64,000 bases of DNA, taken from NCBI RefSeq assembly GCF_004122115.1, contig NZ_SBKP01000001.1, forward strand, positions 310,001 through 374,000, written 5' to 3'. Source of the stretch: Sphingobium fluviale (lineage in GTDB: Bacteria > Pseudomonadota > Alphaproteobacteria > Sphingomonadales > Sphingomonadaceae). This document shows positions 1-8,813 of the stretch, piece by piece. The notes under the pieces are model-generated. The model did not search any database. It saw nothing but the letters and a program-made list of their open reading frames with translations, and was not told the DNA's origin. The translations under genes were made by a program, and so were the position numbers. Position 1 is the first letter of the stretch. Each line of letters begins with the position of its first letter.

Positions 1-690
1 CCCTTCCTGAGGTTCAATCGCAGGATATTTTTCCAACACACTGAAATACTTCAGATCAACGCCGTTATCGAGCGCCCTCACATCCGCGCCATGCACCCCG
101 GCGGTGCGCACGAACATATCTGCCTCCGCCGCGCTGACGAAGGTTGAGACATCCGCCCGCAGCGCCGTTTCCGCCTCAAAGCGCATCAGTACGCGCCCCT
201 CGCGCCGGTTGACCCAGCCCATCACGCCGCCCTGCCCCGTCCCATAAGCCGCATATTTCGCGCTGTCGAAATCGACGAAATCCATCACGAAGCGAACGCC
301 CTCTGGCAGATCGCGCGGCACGAAATGCGCCATTTGCGCCGAATACGCGACCACGGCGCGGATCGGGCGCGTTGCCAGCACATGCCGCACCCAGCGGTGC
401 ATCGCCGCGCTCTCGTACATCGCAACCAGCATGGGTTGGCGCCTGAGCAAACCGTTCACGCCCGCCACCGCGCGCGACCGCTCCCGCATCACTACGCACT
501 GGCTGGCCGTCAGCGCCGCCATCTCTTCCGCGAAGCCCATGTCCCGCGCGTCATCGGCGAAGCAGCCGACATGCACCGGCCCGATCTCCCGCAACGCATG
601 AAGGATATGGTGCGAGCGGATCTTGTCGCCCCGGTCCGGCGGGAACGGGATGCGATGCACCAGAAACAATATTTCGCCCCCTGCCGCCAT
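1..690 (-). CDS. XrtA/PEP-CTERM-associated sugar transferase (partial)
   Basis: This is a GT-B type glycosyltransferase of the TIGR03087 kind, which adds a sugar during assembly of the exosortase-associated exopolysaccharide in the cytoplasm. The reading frame is open from an ATG at 690 to the window edge, giving 230 codons, so the C-terminal half lies outside. The N-terminus reads MAAGGEILFLVHRIPFPPDR, followed by GDKIRSHH, a typical start for this family. Near the window edge the motif DNGVDLKYF matches the inter-domain segment of family GT4 enzymes. The ATG lies 6 bp after the stop of the FemAB-like gene, so it is the last visible gene of the minus-strand operon. The family assignment is from recognition of motifs; the exact sugar is unknown. 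Confidence 0.85.
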   Translation of the reverse strand, partial: MAAGGEILFLVHRIPFPPDRGDKIRSHHILHALREIGPVHVGCFADDARDMGFAEEMAALTASQCVVMRERSRAVAGVNGLLRRQPMLVAMYESAAMHRWVRHVLATRPIRAVVAYSAQMAHFVPRDLPEGVRFVMDFVDFDSAKYAAYGTGQGGVMGWVNRREGRVLMRFEAETALRADVSTFVSAAEADMFVRTAGVHGADVRALDNGVDLKYFSVLEKYPAIEPQEG

Positions 691-696
691 GACGCC

Positions 697-1743
697 TCAG
701 CCCAGCCCGCGCGATATGTAGGGGCCGATGAAGCTCGCGATAGGAAGCGGCAACCTTTTCCACAGCTGAACCTTGCGTTGATATTGCGGCGAAAGCGGGT
801 TGATGTCGCGCGCCTCGCGGCCCGGCGCGGCGCGGGTGGCGTATGTCAGCGGTTCGCCCTCCCAGCCCCAGGTCTTTTTCCACGCCGCCGGGCCGGTGCC
901 GACCTTGGAGCGGCCAAAATCGAAGTGGGTGCATCCACGTTGGCGGGCATGGCTCATCAGGTGGAAATAGCCTGACTCGTTGGAACGCAGCTTGCGCGCG
1001 GCGAGCGTCGCGCCCTGCCAATAGGGCATGCAGACGCCATTGTGATAGAGGCTGAAAATGGTGGTGAGCGGCGCGCCGTCCTTGCTCACCAGCACGATGT
1101 CGGCATCCTCGCCAAAGGCAGCTAGCACTTCAGCAAACATCGCTTTGGGGAAAACCGGCGTGCCGAGCCGGTGCACATTCTCGGCATAGAGACGATAGTG
1201 AATATCGAGTAGGCGCTTGCTGCGGCCGAATTCGATAGCGAGGCCATTGTCCAGCCCCTTGCGCACCTCTGCGCGGTGCTTGCGGGGGATGGCGAGCAAT
1301 TGCGCCTCGTCATCCGCCTCCAGTGGCTTGGCGAAATTGAGATAGGCGCCGGTCTTGAGCGCCCAGCCCTCGCGTGGCAGCGCCCCGCCGCGCAGCTCCG
1401 CCGTGGGGCAGCTCATCGCCTCCGCCAATCGCCAGCATTCGGCGGCAAGAGCTTCCGCAACTGGTGCATCCTCTGCGAGGATCCCGCCATCGACAGCAAA
1501 GCCGCTGGATACCAAAGCCCGCCCGAACAGGGGCGAGTGGATGAGATTGAGGGGAAGCACGCCAGCAATGTCTCCGCCGCCATGACGGCACACCAGCATC
1601 ATCGCCTGCTGGCCGGTGCCGCGCGCCACTGCGCTGATCCACGCCGGGCGATGAAAGGGGGTGGAGTCCGAGCGCGCGCCGATCCACGCTTCCAGCGCGG
1701 CGACTTGCGCCGCGTCATCCAGATTGGCGCGCGAGACGATCAT
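697..1743 (-). CDS. FemAB-like protein, XrtA/PEP-CTERM system-associated
   Basis: This 348-residue protein belongs to the FemAB/GNAT-like acyltransferase superfamily found in exosortase-A polysaccharide loci (TIGR03019 type). The C-terminal part contains HFDFGRSKVGTGPAAWKK, the conserved core of that group, and a preceding segment YWQGATLAARKLRSNE. The ATG at 1743 overlaps the stop of the deacetylase gene as ATGA. Another ATG five codons upstream is possible but would overlap more. The family transfers amino-acyl or acyl groups, so a role in decorating the polysaccharide or its lipid carrier is inferred. The substrate has not been defined for the family. Confidence 0.85.
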   Translation of the reverse strand: MIVSRANLDDAAQVAALEAWIGARSDSTPFHRPAWISAVARGTGQQAMMLVCRHGGGDIAGVLPLNLIHSPLFGRALVSSGFAVDGGILAEDAPVAEALAAECWRLAEAMSCPTAELRGGALPREGWALKTGAYLNFAKPLEADDEAQLLAIPRKHRAEVRKGLDNGLAIEFGRSKRLLDIHYRLYAENVHRLGTPVFPKAMFAEVLAAFGEDADIVLVSKDGAPLTTIFSLYHNGVCMPYWQGATLAARKLRSNESGYFHLMSHARQRGCTHFDFGRSKVGTGPAAWKKTWGWEGEPLTYATRAAPGREARDINPLSPQYQRKVQLWKRLPLPIASFIGPYISRGLG

Positions 1744-2609
1744 GCGGCGGGCCAGCATGGCGCATCTTTTGCCTGATCGGCTGCGACCGCGTCCACCCTG
1801 CCCCAGCGAAACGCCGCGATCAGCCGGTCAAGCTTGGCCTCGGTGGTCGCAAGGTTGGTGTAGTGGCGCAGGCGAGACTTGAGCGGCGCGTGCCTCACGC
1901 GAGGCTGATCCGCGTCTATCTCCCACGGGTGAAAGTAAAAGATCGCCGGGCGCTGATCGGTGCGGTTCACCTGCCCCACGGCCCAGCGGGTGAAGCCATA
2001 AGGCATCAGCCGGAAAAACCCGCCGCCGCCCGCCGCAATGGTGCGACCCAGAAGCTGCGCCGTCGTCACTGGCAGTTCGATCAGCGGTGAATCATTGAGT
2101 GGGCGATAGGCAAAGCGCGGCGCTTCCGGCCAGCCATAATGATCGTGGCGCACCGGGGCGACGCTGCTCGAATAGCTATAGCCCTCTTCGGCAAGGACGG
2201 AATGCGCCCATGGGGTGCGTGCGTCGATGGAAAAGCTCGGCGCGCGATAGCCACGCACCGGAACCGCGCCCGCCTGTTCCAGCAGCGTGCGTGATTTGCG
2301 CAGGTCCGCACGGAATTGCTCAGGGCTGAAAGTGAAGACGCGCTGGTGATCATAACCATGGCTCGCCAATTCATGCCCAGCGGCAACGATGCGCCGAATG
2401 AGGTCCGGGTGCCGCTCCGCCACCCAGCCCAGCGTGAAGAACGTCGCCTTCACATCGCGGCGGGCAAACAGATCGAGCAGCCGGTCGGTATTGCCAACCA
2501 CGCGGGATTCGCAGTGGCACCAGTCAGCGCGCGAGAACGTGGTCTCAAAGGCACCAACCTGAAACCAGTCCTCAACATCAATAGATAAAGCATTGATTAT
2601 ATTTGACAT
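1740..2609 (-). CDS. Polysaccharide deacetylase, XrtA-associated (DUF3473)
   Basis: This 289-residue enzyme is a NodB-fold polysaccharide deacetylase with the C-terminal DUF3473 extension found in exosortase loci. It is expected to remove N-acetyl groups from the exopolysaccharide. The N-terminal motif SIDVEDWFQ supplies the catalytic and metal-binding aspartates, and ELASHGYDH holds the metal-binding histidines. RGYRAPSFS is the next conserved motif, and FYFHPWEID lies in the DUF3473 part. I start at the ATG at 2609; a TTG one codon upstream is less likely. It sits 25 bp after the ATPase gene and overlaps the FemAB-like gene by 4 bp, so the three are probably co-transcribed. Confidence 0.9.
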   Translation of the reverse strand: MSNIINALSIDVEDWFQVGAFETTFSRADWCHCESRVVGNTDRLLDLFARRDVKATFFTLGWVAERHPDLIRRIVAAGHELASHGYDHQRVFTFSPEQFRADLRKSRTLLEQAGAVPVRGYRAPSFSIDARTPWAHSVLAEEGYSYSSSVAPVRHDHYGWPEAPRFAYRPLNDSPLIELPVTTAQLLGRTIAAGGGGFFRLMPYGFTRWAVGQVNRTDQRPAIFYFHPWEIDADQPRVRHAPLKSRLRHYTNLATTEAKLDRLIAAFRWGRVDAVAADQAKDAPCWPAA

Positions 2610-2634
2610 CAACGCCCCTGCTCAGAATCCGCCC

Positions 2635-3858
2635 TCAGGCCGCGCGGCTTTCCGGGTTTTCATTTTCCACCCAGTCGACCAGCAGGTTCAGCACCTTGCG
2701 CAGCGCTGCTTCCTGCTCGTCGCCACGCGCCTCAAGGCCGTGGACCCGCGCCTCGATGGCGTCAAGACGCTCGGCCAGCGCCCGCTGCTCCGGCGCGCGA
2801 TCGCCGCTGAGGTTGATGACACGGCGCAGCGCGTCCAGCTCCTCGCGGATGCGGTACAGCTCCAGCGGGGCGGCATCTGGCGCATCGTCCAGATCGACGA
2901 CTGACACATCATCTTCTGTCACATCGGCCATATGCAGCGGCTCGACTTCCTCGGCAAGCGCGTCTGGCGCGGCAACGGGGTCCTCTGTCGCCACGACCTC
3001 GGTCGCCACCGGCTCAGACGCAGATGTAGATGCGGCGACGGCACCGCTATCGTCCAGCCCCATATCGGCAGCGACGGCTTGCACCGCCTGCGCGCCGATC
3101 TCAGTCAAGTGATCGACCGCTCCAAGCAGCATCACCCGGCTCATCAGCGCGTTGATGCGGCGGGGCACGCCGTCAGTCGCCGCATAGATGGCGGCAAAGG
3201 CATCACCCGTGAAATGCGGATTGCCGGTCCAGCCGACAAGCGAAAGCCGGTGACGGATATACGGCTCCACCTCGTTGGCGAGCATCGGCTCAAGGTGATG
3301 CGTCGCGATCACGCGCTGGCGCAGCTGCTCCAGCTCCGGCGCGTTCATCAGATCGCGGAACTCCGGCTGGCCGAGCAGGAAGATCTGCAGCAGCGCCTGC
3401 CCGCCGAGCTGGAAATTGCTGAGCATCCGCAGCTCCTCGATGGCGGAGACCGAAAGCCCCTGCGCCTCATCGACGATCAGGAGCGTGCGAAGCCCCTTGC
3501 GCGCTTGCGCATGCAGAAACGCCTCGATCCTCTGAAGCAGTTGCGCCTTGGGCAGATGCTCTTCGGTGACGCCGAACTGTTGCGCGACAAGGCGGAGCAG
3601 GTCATCCCCCTCCACCTGCGTCGAGACGATCTTGACCGCGGTGAGGCGCTGCGGGTCGATGCTCGACATCACATGGCCGACCAGAGTCGTCTTGCCCGCG
3701 CCGATCTCGCCGGTGATGACGATGAAGCCCTCGCCCTGCGCCAGCCCATAGCCGAGATAGGACAGCGCCTTGCGGTGCGTGCCGCTCTCGAAATAGAAAT
3801 GCGGGTCCGGCGTCAGTTGAAACGGGCGGCCCTTCAGCGCGTAAAACTGGTCATACAT
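2635..3858 (-). CDS. XrtA/PEP-CTERM-associated AAA ATPase
   Basis: This 407-residue protein matches the TIGR03015-type ATPase of exosortase loci, related to the ExeA/GspA AAA group. The N-terminus MYDQFYALKGRPFQLTPDPH is characteristic. The Walker A motif is GEIGAGKTTL near residue 55, and Walker B is LLIVDEAQGL. After the AAA domain there is an acidic, low-complexity linker from about residue 270, then a C-terminal segment with heptad-like leucines that may form a coiled coil. An open frame extends upstream of the chosen ATG, but the conserved family start is at 3858. A 28-bp gap separates it from the outer-membrane gene. The partner of the ATPase is not known; assembly of the export machinery is an inference. 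Confidence 0.9.
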   Translation of the reverse strand: MYDQFYALKGRPFQLTPDPHFYFESGTHRKALSYLGYGLAQGEGFIVITGEIGAGKTTLVGHVMSSIDPQRLTAVKIVSTQVEGDDLLRLVAQQFGVTEEHLPKAQLLQRIEAFLHAQARKGLRTLLIVDEAQGLSVSAIEELRMLSNFQLGGQALLQIFLLGQPEFRDLMNAPELEQLRQRVIATHHLEPMLANEVEPYIRHRLSLVGWTGNPHFTGDAFAAIYAATDGVPRRINALMSRVMLLGAVDHLTEIGAQAVQAVAADMGLDDSGAVAASTSASEPVATEVVATEDPVAAPDALAEEVEPLHMADVTEDDVSVVDLDDAPDAAPLELYRIREELDALRRVINLSGDRAPEQRALAERLDAIEARVHGLEARGDEQEAALRKVLNLLVDWVENENPESRAA

Positions 3859-3886
3859 CGTCGTGTTTCTCCACGGGGCCGCGCCC

Positions 3887-5479
3887 CTAGAATGTATAGC
3901 GCACGCCCACCTGCCCCAGCAGGTTGACGACGGTTTCGATGGCGGTGGTATCGAGCGCATCCAGCCCCAGCGAGGCCTGCGCGCTTAAGTGCCGCCCGAA
4001 TTGCCGGTTGTAAGTGGTGTACGCCCCGTAATTGGTCACATCAATGCCGCCCACCGGCGCATCGAGATAGTTGGCATAGAGGCTGGCGCCCAGGCTCGAC
4101 GCGATGTCGATCTTGTGCCCGCCGAACAGCTGCGCGTAATAATAGTCGCTGTGCGCGCCGCTGACGCCGGTGAAGATCGAGCCGCGTGGGGCGAGGAACT
4201 TGCGCTGGGACCACCCACCGGCGGCGCCCCAGTTCCACCGGCGCCCTGTCCATCCATATTGCGCCGCTATGCCGCGATGACGGAAGTTGGAGCCGTTGAT
4301 CGCGGCCAGCGTATCGTTGAGGCAGGTGCCGCCGTTCTGGCCGCTGACGCATCCGGTCAGGTCGCCGCTGAACGGATTGCGTCCGGCGGTAAAATCCGTC
4401 GGCAGAGCGACGAGATTGCCGTGCAGCGCGCGGCCGAAGCTGTCGATCCGGTCGAAATAGGCAATCTGCAACAGGCTGTGCGGGCTGGCGCGCCAGGTGA
4501 AGCTGCCGATATAGTGCATGCTGTCATAGCGCTCGCCTATGCGCGCCTCCAGCGAAGTGCGGCGGCTGGGGCGCCAGAGTACGCCCGCATCCCAGATGAG
4601 GCCTTCCGTGTCATAGGCGATGAGGCGCGGCACGGACGTATCCGAGATCAACCGCCCTTTGCCATCGAGCACCGGGTTGCCCGCGCCATCCACCAGTGCG
4701 GCGCGCTGATCGATCTTGATGTCCTCATAGCCAACGCCGCCCACCAGTGCGAGCGTGGGAGAGACGGGCACGGTCACATCGCCCCGAATCCACTTATCCT
4801 GATAACGCTGATCGAGCTCGCTCGCGTCCTCGCGGTCATAGCCGACGCCGAGCGCCCAGCCGAAGGGCAGCGGGCCGGGCTGCATGCCGACGGATGCGGT
4901 TGCGCTCTGGTAGACGCTTTCGTCAAACACGCCGAACGCCGGGATGCCGCCTACGCTCAGGTTCACATCATCCTCGATCCGCGTATAGCCGATGCGGTAG
5001 GCCGCGTTGACCGAGAGATCGTTGACGTGGGTGGTGAGCGTCGGCCCGGCATAGAGCGAATAAAGCTGCGACACAGAGTCGCCCGCCGTGATAAGCGTGC
5101 CGCCATTGGCACTCGACAGGCCATCGGTACGCACCCGCGTGGCGAGCGCGCCGCCCTCGATGGACAGTTTGCTGGGGATCACCGCATAGCGGCCACGCAG
5201 CATGCCGGAGAGGATATCGCTGTCGGGTGCGCGTTTGCCCCAGCCGAATTGATGCTCATAGCGGGCGTCGGCACGCACCTCGGTGCGGGCGGTCTGGAAC
5301 GTGGCGTCCACGCCCGCCGCGAGCGAGGTGTAGGTCAGCACATCCTCCGCGCCGCCCTTGAGGTTCGCCACAAAGGTCTGGTTCGCCTCGATATAGGGAT
5401 GCACCTCGGTCCGCGCCAGCACAGGGTGCGAGGAGGCGGTGGCGGCAAGTGCTGTCAGGGCGAGGAGGGAACTGCGCAC
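3887..5479 (-). CDS. TIGR03016-type outer-membrane protein of the XrtA locus
   Basis: This 530-residue protein has an N-terminal signal peptide ending near VLARTE and a body made of alternating amphipathic stretches that end in GQVGVRYTF. A terminal phenylalanine is typical of outer-membrane beta barrels. Its size and position between the kinase and the ATPase match the TIGR03016 family of PEP-CTERM system-associated proteins. It is likely part of the outer-membrane route for the polysaccharide. The start is a GTG at 5479 with a GGGAGGG sequence upstream, 6 bp after the kinase stop. The barrel role is inferred from composition and from related loci. Confidence 0.8.
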   Translation of the reverse strand: MRSSLLALTALAATASSHPVLARTEVHPYIEANQTFVANLKGGAEDVLTYTSLAAGVDATFQTARTEVRADARYEHQFGWGKRAPDSDILSGMLRGRYAVIPSKLSIEGGALATRVRTDGLSSANGGTLITAGDSVSQLYSLYAGPTLTTHVNDLSVNAAYRIGYTRIEDDVNLSVGGIPAFGVFDESVYQSATASVGMQPGPLPFGWALGVGYDREDASELDQRYQDKWIRGDVTVPVSPTLALVGGVGYEDIKIDQRAALVDGAGNPVLDGKGRLISDTSVPRLIAYDTEGLIWDAGVLWRPSRRTSLEARIGERYDSMHYIGSFTWRASPHSLLQIAYFDRIDSFGRALHGNLVALPTDFTAGRNPFSGDLTGCVSGQNGGTCLNDTLAAINGSNFRHRGIAAQYGWTGRRWNWGAAGGWSQRKFLAPRGSIFTGVSGAHSDYYYAQLFGGHKIDIASSLGASLYANYLDAPVGGIDVTNYGAYTTYNRQFGRHLSAQASLGLDALDTTAIETVVNLLGQVGVRYTF

Positions 5480-5485
5480 GGCGTA

Positions 5486-6448
5486 TCAGCCCTCCCGGCC
5501 ATAATAGGTGCCGAAGCGGCGTCCGCTGGCGGAGAATTTGACGCCATTGAGCATCAGTTGCACGTTGCGGCAGCCGTTCAGAAGCTCTGCCGCATCGCGC
5601 AGCGCCGTCTCGCTGGTGCGATCTGCGCGGACAACCAGAAGCGTCAGGTCAACATGCGCGGCGAGGATAGAGGCAGCGGAAGCGGCCAGCAAGGGCGCGG
5701 AATCGATGATGACAATCCGCTCTGGCCGGCCTGAAACCAGCGCCGCAATCACAGAGTCCATCTGCGCCGAGGCAAGAAACTCGCCATCGCGCGTCGTGCC
5801 GGTTCCAGCCGGCAGGACGGAAAGGCCGGGCACATCGGTGCGGATCACATAATCCTCAACGCGCAGCGCCGGATCGGCCAGCACGTCGAGCAAACCCTTA
5901 TGTACTTCCAGCCCCAACACGCGCGGCGCATCGGGCTTGGCGACATCGCCATCGACCAGCAGCACCTCGATATTGCTCTCGGCAGCGAGCGAGAGCGCGA
6001 GGTTGACCGCGCAAAAGGTCTTGCCATCACCGGGATGCGCAGACGCAACGAGCACGACGCGCCCATCCTCATGAGGGCTGCCCTCTGACCGCAAACCCGC
6101 CTGCAATTCGCGCTTGATGATGCGGAACTCCTCGGCCAAGCCGGTGATCGGCGCGCCGGGGACGATGAAGCCGTTCTCGCCAAGCACATCGCGGTCAAGC
6201 TTTTGCACCGGGCCGGTCCAGTCTGCCGCGCGCGGCCTGGGCGCGATGCCGGGCGCGCTCGTCTGCGCAACAGGCGCGGGTGTATAAACCGGCGGCGGCG
6301 GAATCAGCTCCTGCGGCACCGCGAGTGGCGGCAGCCCCTGCCCTTTCAGCGCGCCGCCGAAATCGAATATGTCAGACGCGCGCTCCAGCAGCCCCTTGGC
6401 CGGGGTGGCAGCGTCGCGGTCGCTATGCGGAAAATCCTGTTTGCCCAT
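5486..6448 (-). CDS. XrtA-associated tyrosine autokinase (BY-kinase, CpsD/CapB-like)
   Basis: This 320-residue protein is the cytoplasmic kinase half of a polysaccharide co-polymerase pair. The Walker A motif is HPGDGKTFCAVNLA, the A' motif is VLLVDGDVAKPD and the Walker B is RIVIIDSAPLLA. The family controls chain length through tyrosine phosphorylation. The C-terminus FGTYYGREG has only two tyrosines, so the usual tyrosine-rich tail is very short. I chose the ATG at 6448 because AAGGAG lies 9 bp upstream. Another ATG at 6466 overlaps the upstream stop as ATGA and adds six residues. The gene follows the chain-length determinant by 14 bp, so kinase and membrane activator are separate proteins. 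Confidence 0.88.
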   Translation of the reverse strand: MGKQDFPHSDRDAATPAKGLLERASDIFDFGGALKGQGLPPLAVPQELIPPPPVYTPAPVAQTSAPGIAPRPRAADWTGPVQKLDRDVLGENGFIVPGAPITGLAEEFRIIKRELQAGLRSEGSPHEDGRVVLVASAHPGDGKTFCAVNLALSLAAESNIEVLLVDGDVAKPDAPRVLGLEVHKGLLDVLADPALRVEDYVIRTDVPGLSVLPAGTGTTRDGEFLASAQMDSVIAALVSGRPERIVIIDSAPLLAASAASILAAHVDLTLLVVRADRTSETALRDAAELLNGCRNVQLMLNGVKFSASGRRFGTYYGREG

Positions 6449-6462
6449 GTCTGGCGGCTCCT

Positions 6463-7983
6463 TCATGCCATGCCGCGCTGGATGAACTCGACGACGATGA
6501 GCAGCATGCACGCCGCGCCCAACGCGCCGCTCGCGCCTGCAAACAGCTTCATCTTGTGCTTGCGCTCCGCAATCTGCGTGGCGTTCAGCGTCTCTGTGAT
6601 CGTGCCGATAACCGGCAGGCCAGCCGCTTTCGCCAGCCGCGCCGCCGTCGGGAAGGTGGGATGCACCTGCCCCAGCATGAACGCGGTGCCAACGCCCGCG
6701 CCAATACCGACGATCAGCACACCAACGAGCAGCAACGGCCGGTTGGGCGAGGCAGGCGCGGTCGGCATGCTCGGCGGGTCGATGATGCGGAAGCTCGCGC
6801 CCTTGGTCTCGCTCTGCACGTCGCCACGCAGGCGGACTTCGCCCCGGTCAGAGAGCAGCTTGTCATATTGGGCCTTCAGGACGTCATAATCCCTGTCCAG
6901 CCGCTCGCCTTCGGAAGCGAGGCCGGGGTCGGCGATCTGCCGCGCGGTGATCGCCGCAAGATCGGCCTCGATCTGGCTCTTGCGCGCCGAAAGCGCATTT
7001 ACCGCCGCCGCGCGCTCTGCCTGCATCGAACGGATCGAGAGATAGGCCGGGTTGGGCGCGCTGCTGCCTGCGTTCGCCGCGCCACCGCCCGCCGCCTTGA
7101 TCGCGGCAATCTGGCGCTTCATCGCGATCACGTCAGGGTGATTGTCGGTCCAGCCACGCGCCTTGGCAGACGCCAGTTCTCCTTGCGCCTGAGCCAAGGC
7201 CGAGGGGCTGCCGCCGCCAACGCTGCCGCCCGGAATCGTCGCGGGCGTTCCCGCAAGCTGGCCGTTCATCGCCGCCAATGCGCTCTGCGCGCCCATGAGC
7301 TGAGACTCGATCTGGTTCAGTTCGGTCTGCGCCGCTGCCATGCGGTCAAAGATCGAGCCTGCGCCGGGCAAAATCCCCGCAAACTGCTGGTTGAACTCCA
7401 CCCGCTTCTTTTCCGCGTCGGCCAGCGCCTTGCCGGTCTGCGCGATCTGCTGATCGAGGAAGGCGAGGCCTTGTTTCGTCTCATCGCGGTTGCCGGTGAT
7501 GTTCTCTTCCTGAAAGATGTCGAGCAGCTTCTGCGTGATCTGGTTGGCAAGGCGCGCATTGGCACGGTCAGAATTGCCGCTGTCCGCGATTGTGGTGGTG
7601 ATCTCGAACAGGTTGTTCTCGCTGGAGACGATGGCGATCTTGTCTTTCAGCGACCCGGCGCGCGCGGCAATATCCGCCTCTGACGCCACCGTGCCTGCCA
7701 GATCGGTGCCGCGCACCACCTTTTCCAGATTGGCCGCGCTGCCCAAAGTCTGGCGGATGGCATCGAGGTTTTTCTGCTGTTCAACCGCCGAAATGCCGAT
7801 CTTGTCCTGAATCACCGACTGCGTGGCGACAAAGACTTTCGCCTTCGATTCATAGGCATTGGGGATCAGCGAGACGGCCAGCCACCCCGCGACACACACG
7901 CCCCATGCCACCGCCAGCGCCAGCCAGCGCCGGTTCCAGACGCCGTGGAGCGCGATCAGCAGTTCGTCATAGAGGCTGGGCAT
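6463..7983 (-). CDS. Chain-length determinant (Wzz/GumC-type) of the XrtA locus
   Basis: This 506-residue inner-membrane protein sets polysaccharide chain length and activates the neighbouring kinase. A first membrane segment lies near residues 19-40 (ALAVAWGVCVAGWLAVSLIP). A long periplasmic coiled-coil region follows, with many Q, A and K residues. A proline-rich segment SMPTAPASPNRPLLL leads into the second membrane helix near residue 410, and a last hydrophobic stretch lies near the C-terminus. This layout fits PEP-CTERM locus chain-length proteins. The ATG at 7983 is 27 bp after the export lipoprotein gene. The start has only a weak ribosome binding site. Confidence 0.9.
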   Translation of the reverse strand: MPSLYDELLIALHGVWNRRWLALAVAWGVCVAGWLAVSLIPNAYESKAKVFVATQSVIQDKIGISAVEQQKNLDAIRQTLGSAANLEKVVRGTDLAGTVASEADIAARAGSLKDKIAIVSSENNLFEITTTIADSGNSDRANARLANQITQKLLDIFQEENITGNRDETKQGLAFLDQQIAQTGKALADAEKKRVEFNQQFAGILPGAGSIFDRMAAAQTELNQIESQLMGAQSALAAMNGQLAGTPATIPGGSVGGGSPSALAQAQGELASAKARGWTDNHPDVIAMKRQIAAIKAAGGGAANAGSSAPNPAYLSIRSMQAERAAAVNALSARKSQIEADLAAITARQIADPGLASEGERLDRDYDVLKAQYDKLLSDRGEVRLRGDVQSETKGASFRIIDPPSMPTAPASPNRPLLLVGVLIVGIGAGVGTAFMLGQVHPTFPTAARLAKAAGLPVIGTITETLNATQIAERKHKMKLFAGASGALGAACMLLIVVEFIQRGMA

Positions 7984-8010
7984 AATAGGTCGTCCGGTCT
8001 TTCTCGCGGG

Positions 8011-8661
8011 TCAGAACATGCTCTCTGGGATGATGATCACATCGCCGGGCGAGAGCTGAACATTGGCCTTGATGTCGCCCTGCTTGATGAGGTCGTTGAT
8101 CCGCACCTTATATTCCTTCTGTTTGCCGCTAGTCTTGTCATAGCGGACGAGGCGCGCACGGTTGCCGGCGGCATATTCGGAAAGGCCGCCGACCGCGATC
8201 ATCGCGTCAAGCAGGGTCATGTTCGCGCGATAGGGCAGCGAGGCGGGCTTTTCTGTCGCGCCGACGATGCGGATCTGCTGGCTGTAAGTGCCGGAGAAGT
8301 TGTTGACGATCACCGATACCAGCGGATTCTGGATATAGTTGGACAGCGCCAGCTTGATGTCTTCGGACAGCATCTTGGGCGTCTTGCCCACGGCGGGCAT
8401 ATCCGCAATCAGCGGCGTTGTAATCCGGCCATCGGGGCGCACCTGCACCTTCGATCCCAGCTCCGGGTTACGCCAGACGAAGATCGTCAGCTCATCCAGC
8501 GGGCCGATGATATATTCCTCGCCCGGCGCTTCCTGCGTGCCGACGAAGCTTGCGGGCGGAAGCTGCGCGTTCGTCGAGGGTCCGCCGCCGGAGCAGCCCG
8601 CCAGCATCGTCGCGGATGCCGCCAACCCCATGACTAATCTGGAAAATCCCGCTCGCTTCAT
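8011..8661 (-). CDS. Polysaccharide export lipoprotein, Wza/EpsE-like, XrtA-associated
   Basis: This 216-residue protein is an outer-membrane polysaccharide export auxiliary protein. The signal peptide ends in a lipobox (SATMLAGC), so the mature cysteine should be lipidated. The poly-export domain includes GPLDELTIFVWRNPEL and VRPDGRITTPLI, and an SLBB-like segment follows with GDVIIIPESMF at the end. It is expected to form the outer-membrane exit channel with the neighbouring TIGR03016 protein. I start at the ATG at 8661 because the lipoprotein signal begins there; an open frame of 19 codons lies upstream. It is the first gene of the operon, and the 152 bp before it probably contain the promoter, although no clear boxes were recognised. 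Confidence 0.9.
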   Translation of the reverse strand: MKRAGFSRLVMGLAASATMLAGCSGGGPSTNAQLPPASFVGTQEAPGEEYIIGPLDELTIFVWRNPELGSKVQVRPDGRITTPLIADMPAVGKTPKMLSEDIKLALSNYIQNPLVSVIVNNFSGTYSQQIRIVGATEKPASLPYRANMTLLDAMIAVGGLSEYAAGNRARLVRYDKTSGKQKEYKVRINDLIKQGDIKANVQLSPGDVIIIPESMF

Positions 8662-8813
8662 ACCATCCATCCCACGTTCAACACCGTGCTTCCGGGCGTC
8701 TTCACTGAAAACGGCCAAAACACACAGGTCAGCAATATTAGCTGCTATTGCCCGGAAACGGTGAACATTGCGTTAGGATTGGCTGTAAAATCTCGTATGC
8801 CCGGCGGAATTCC

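Noticed and set aside
3989-5734. Long open frame of 581 codons on the plus strand
   Set aside because: It lies opposite the outer-membrane protein gene and part of the kinase. It shows no known motif and is a by-product of high GC codon use.
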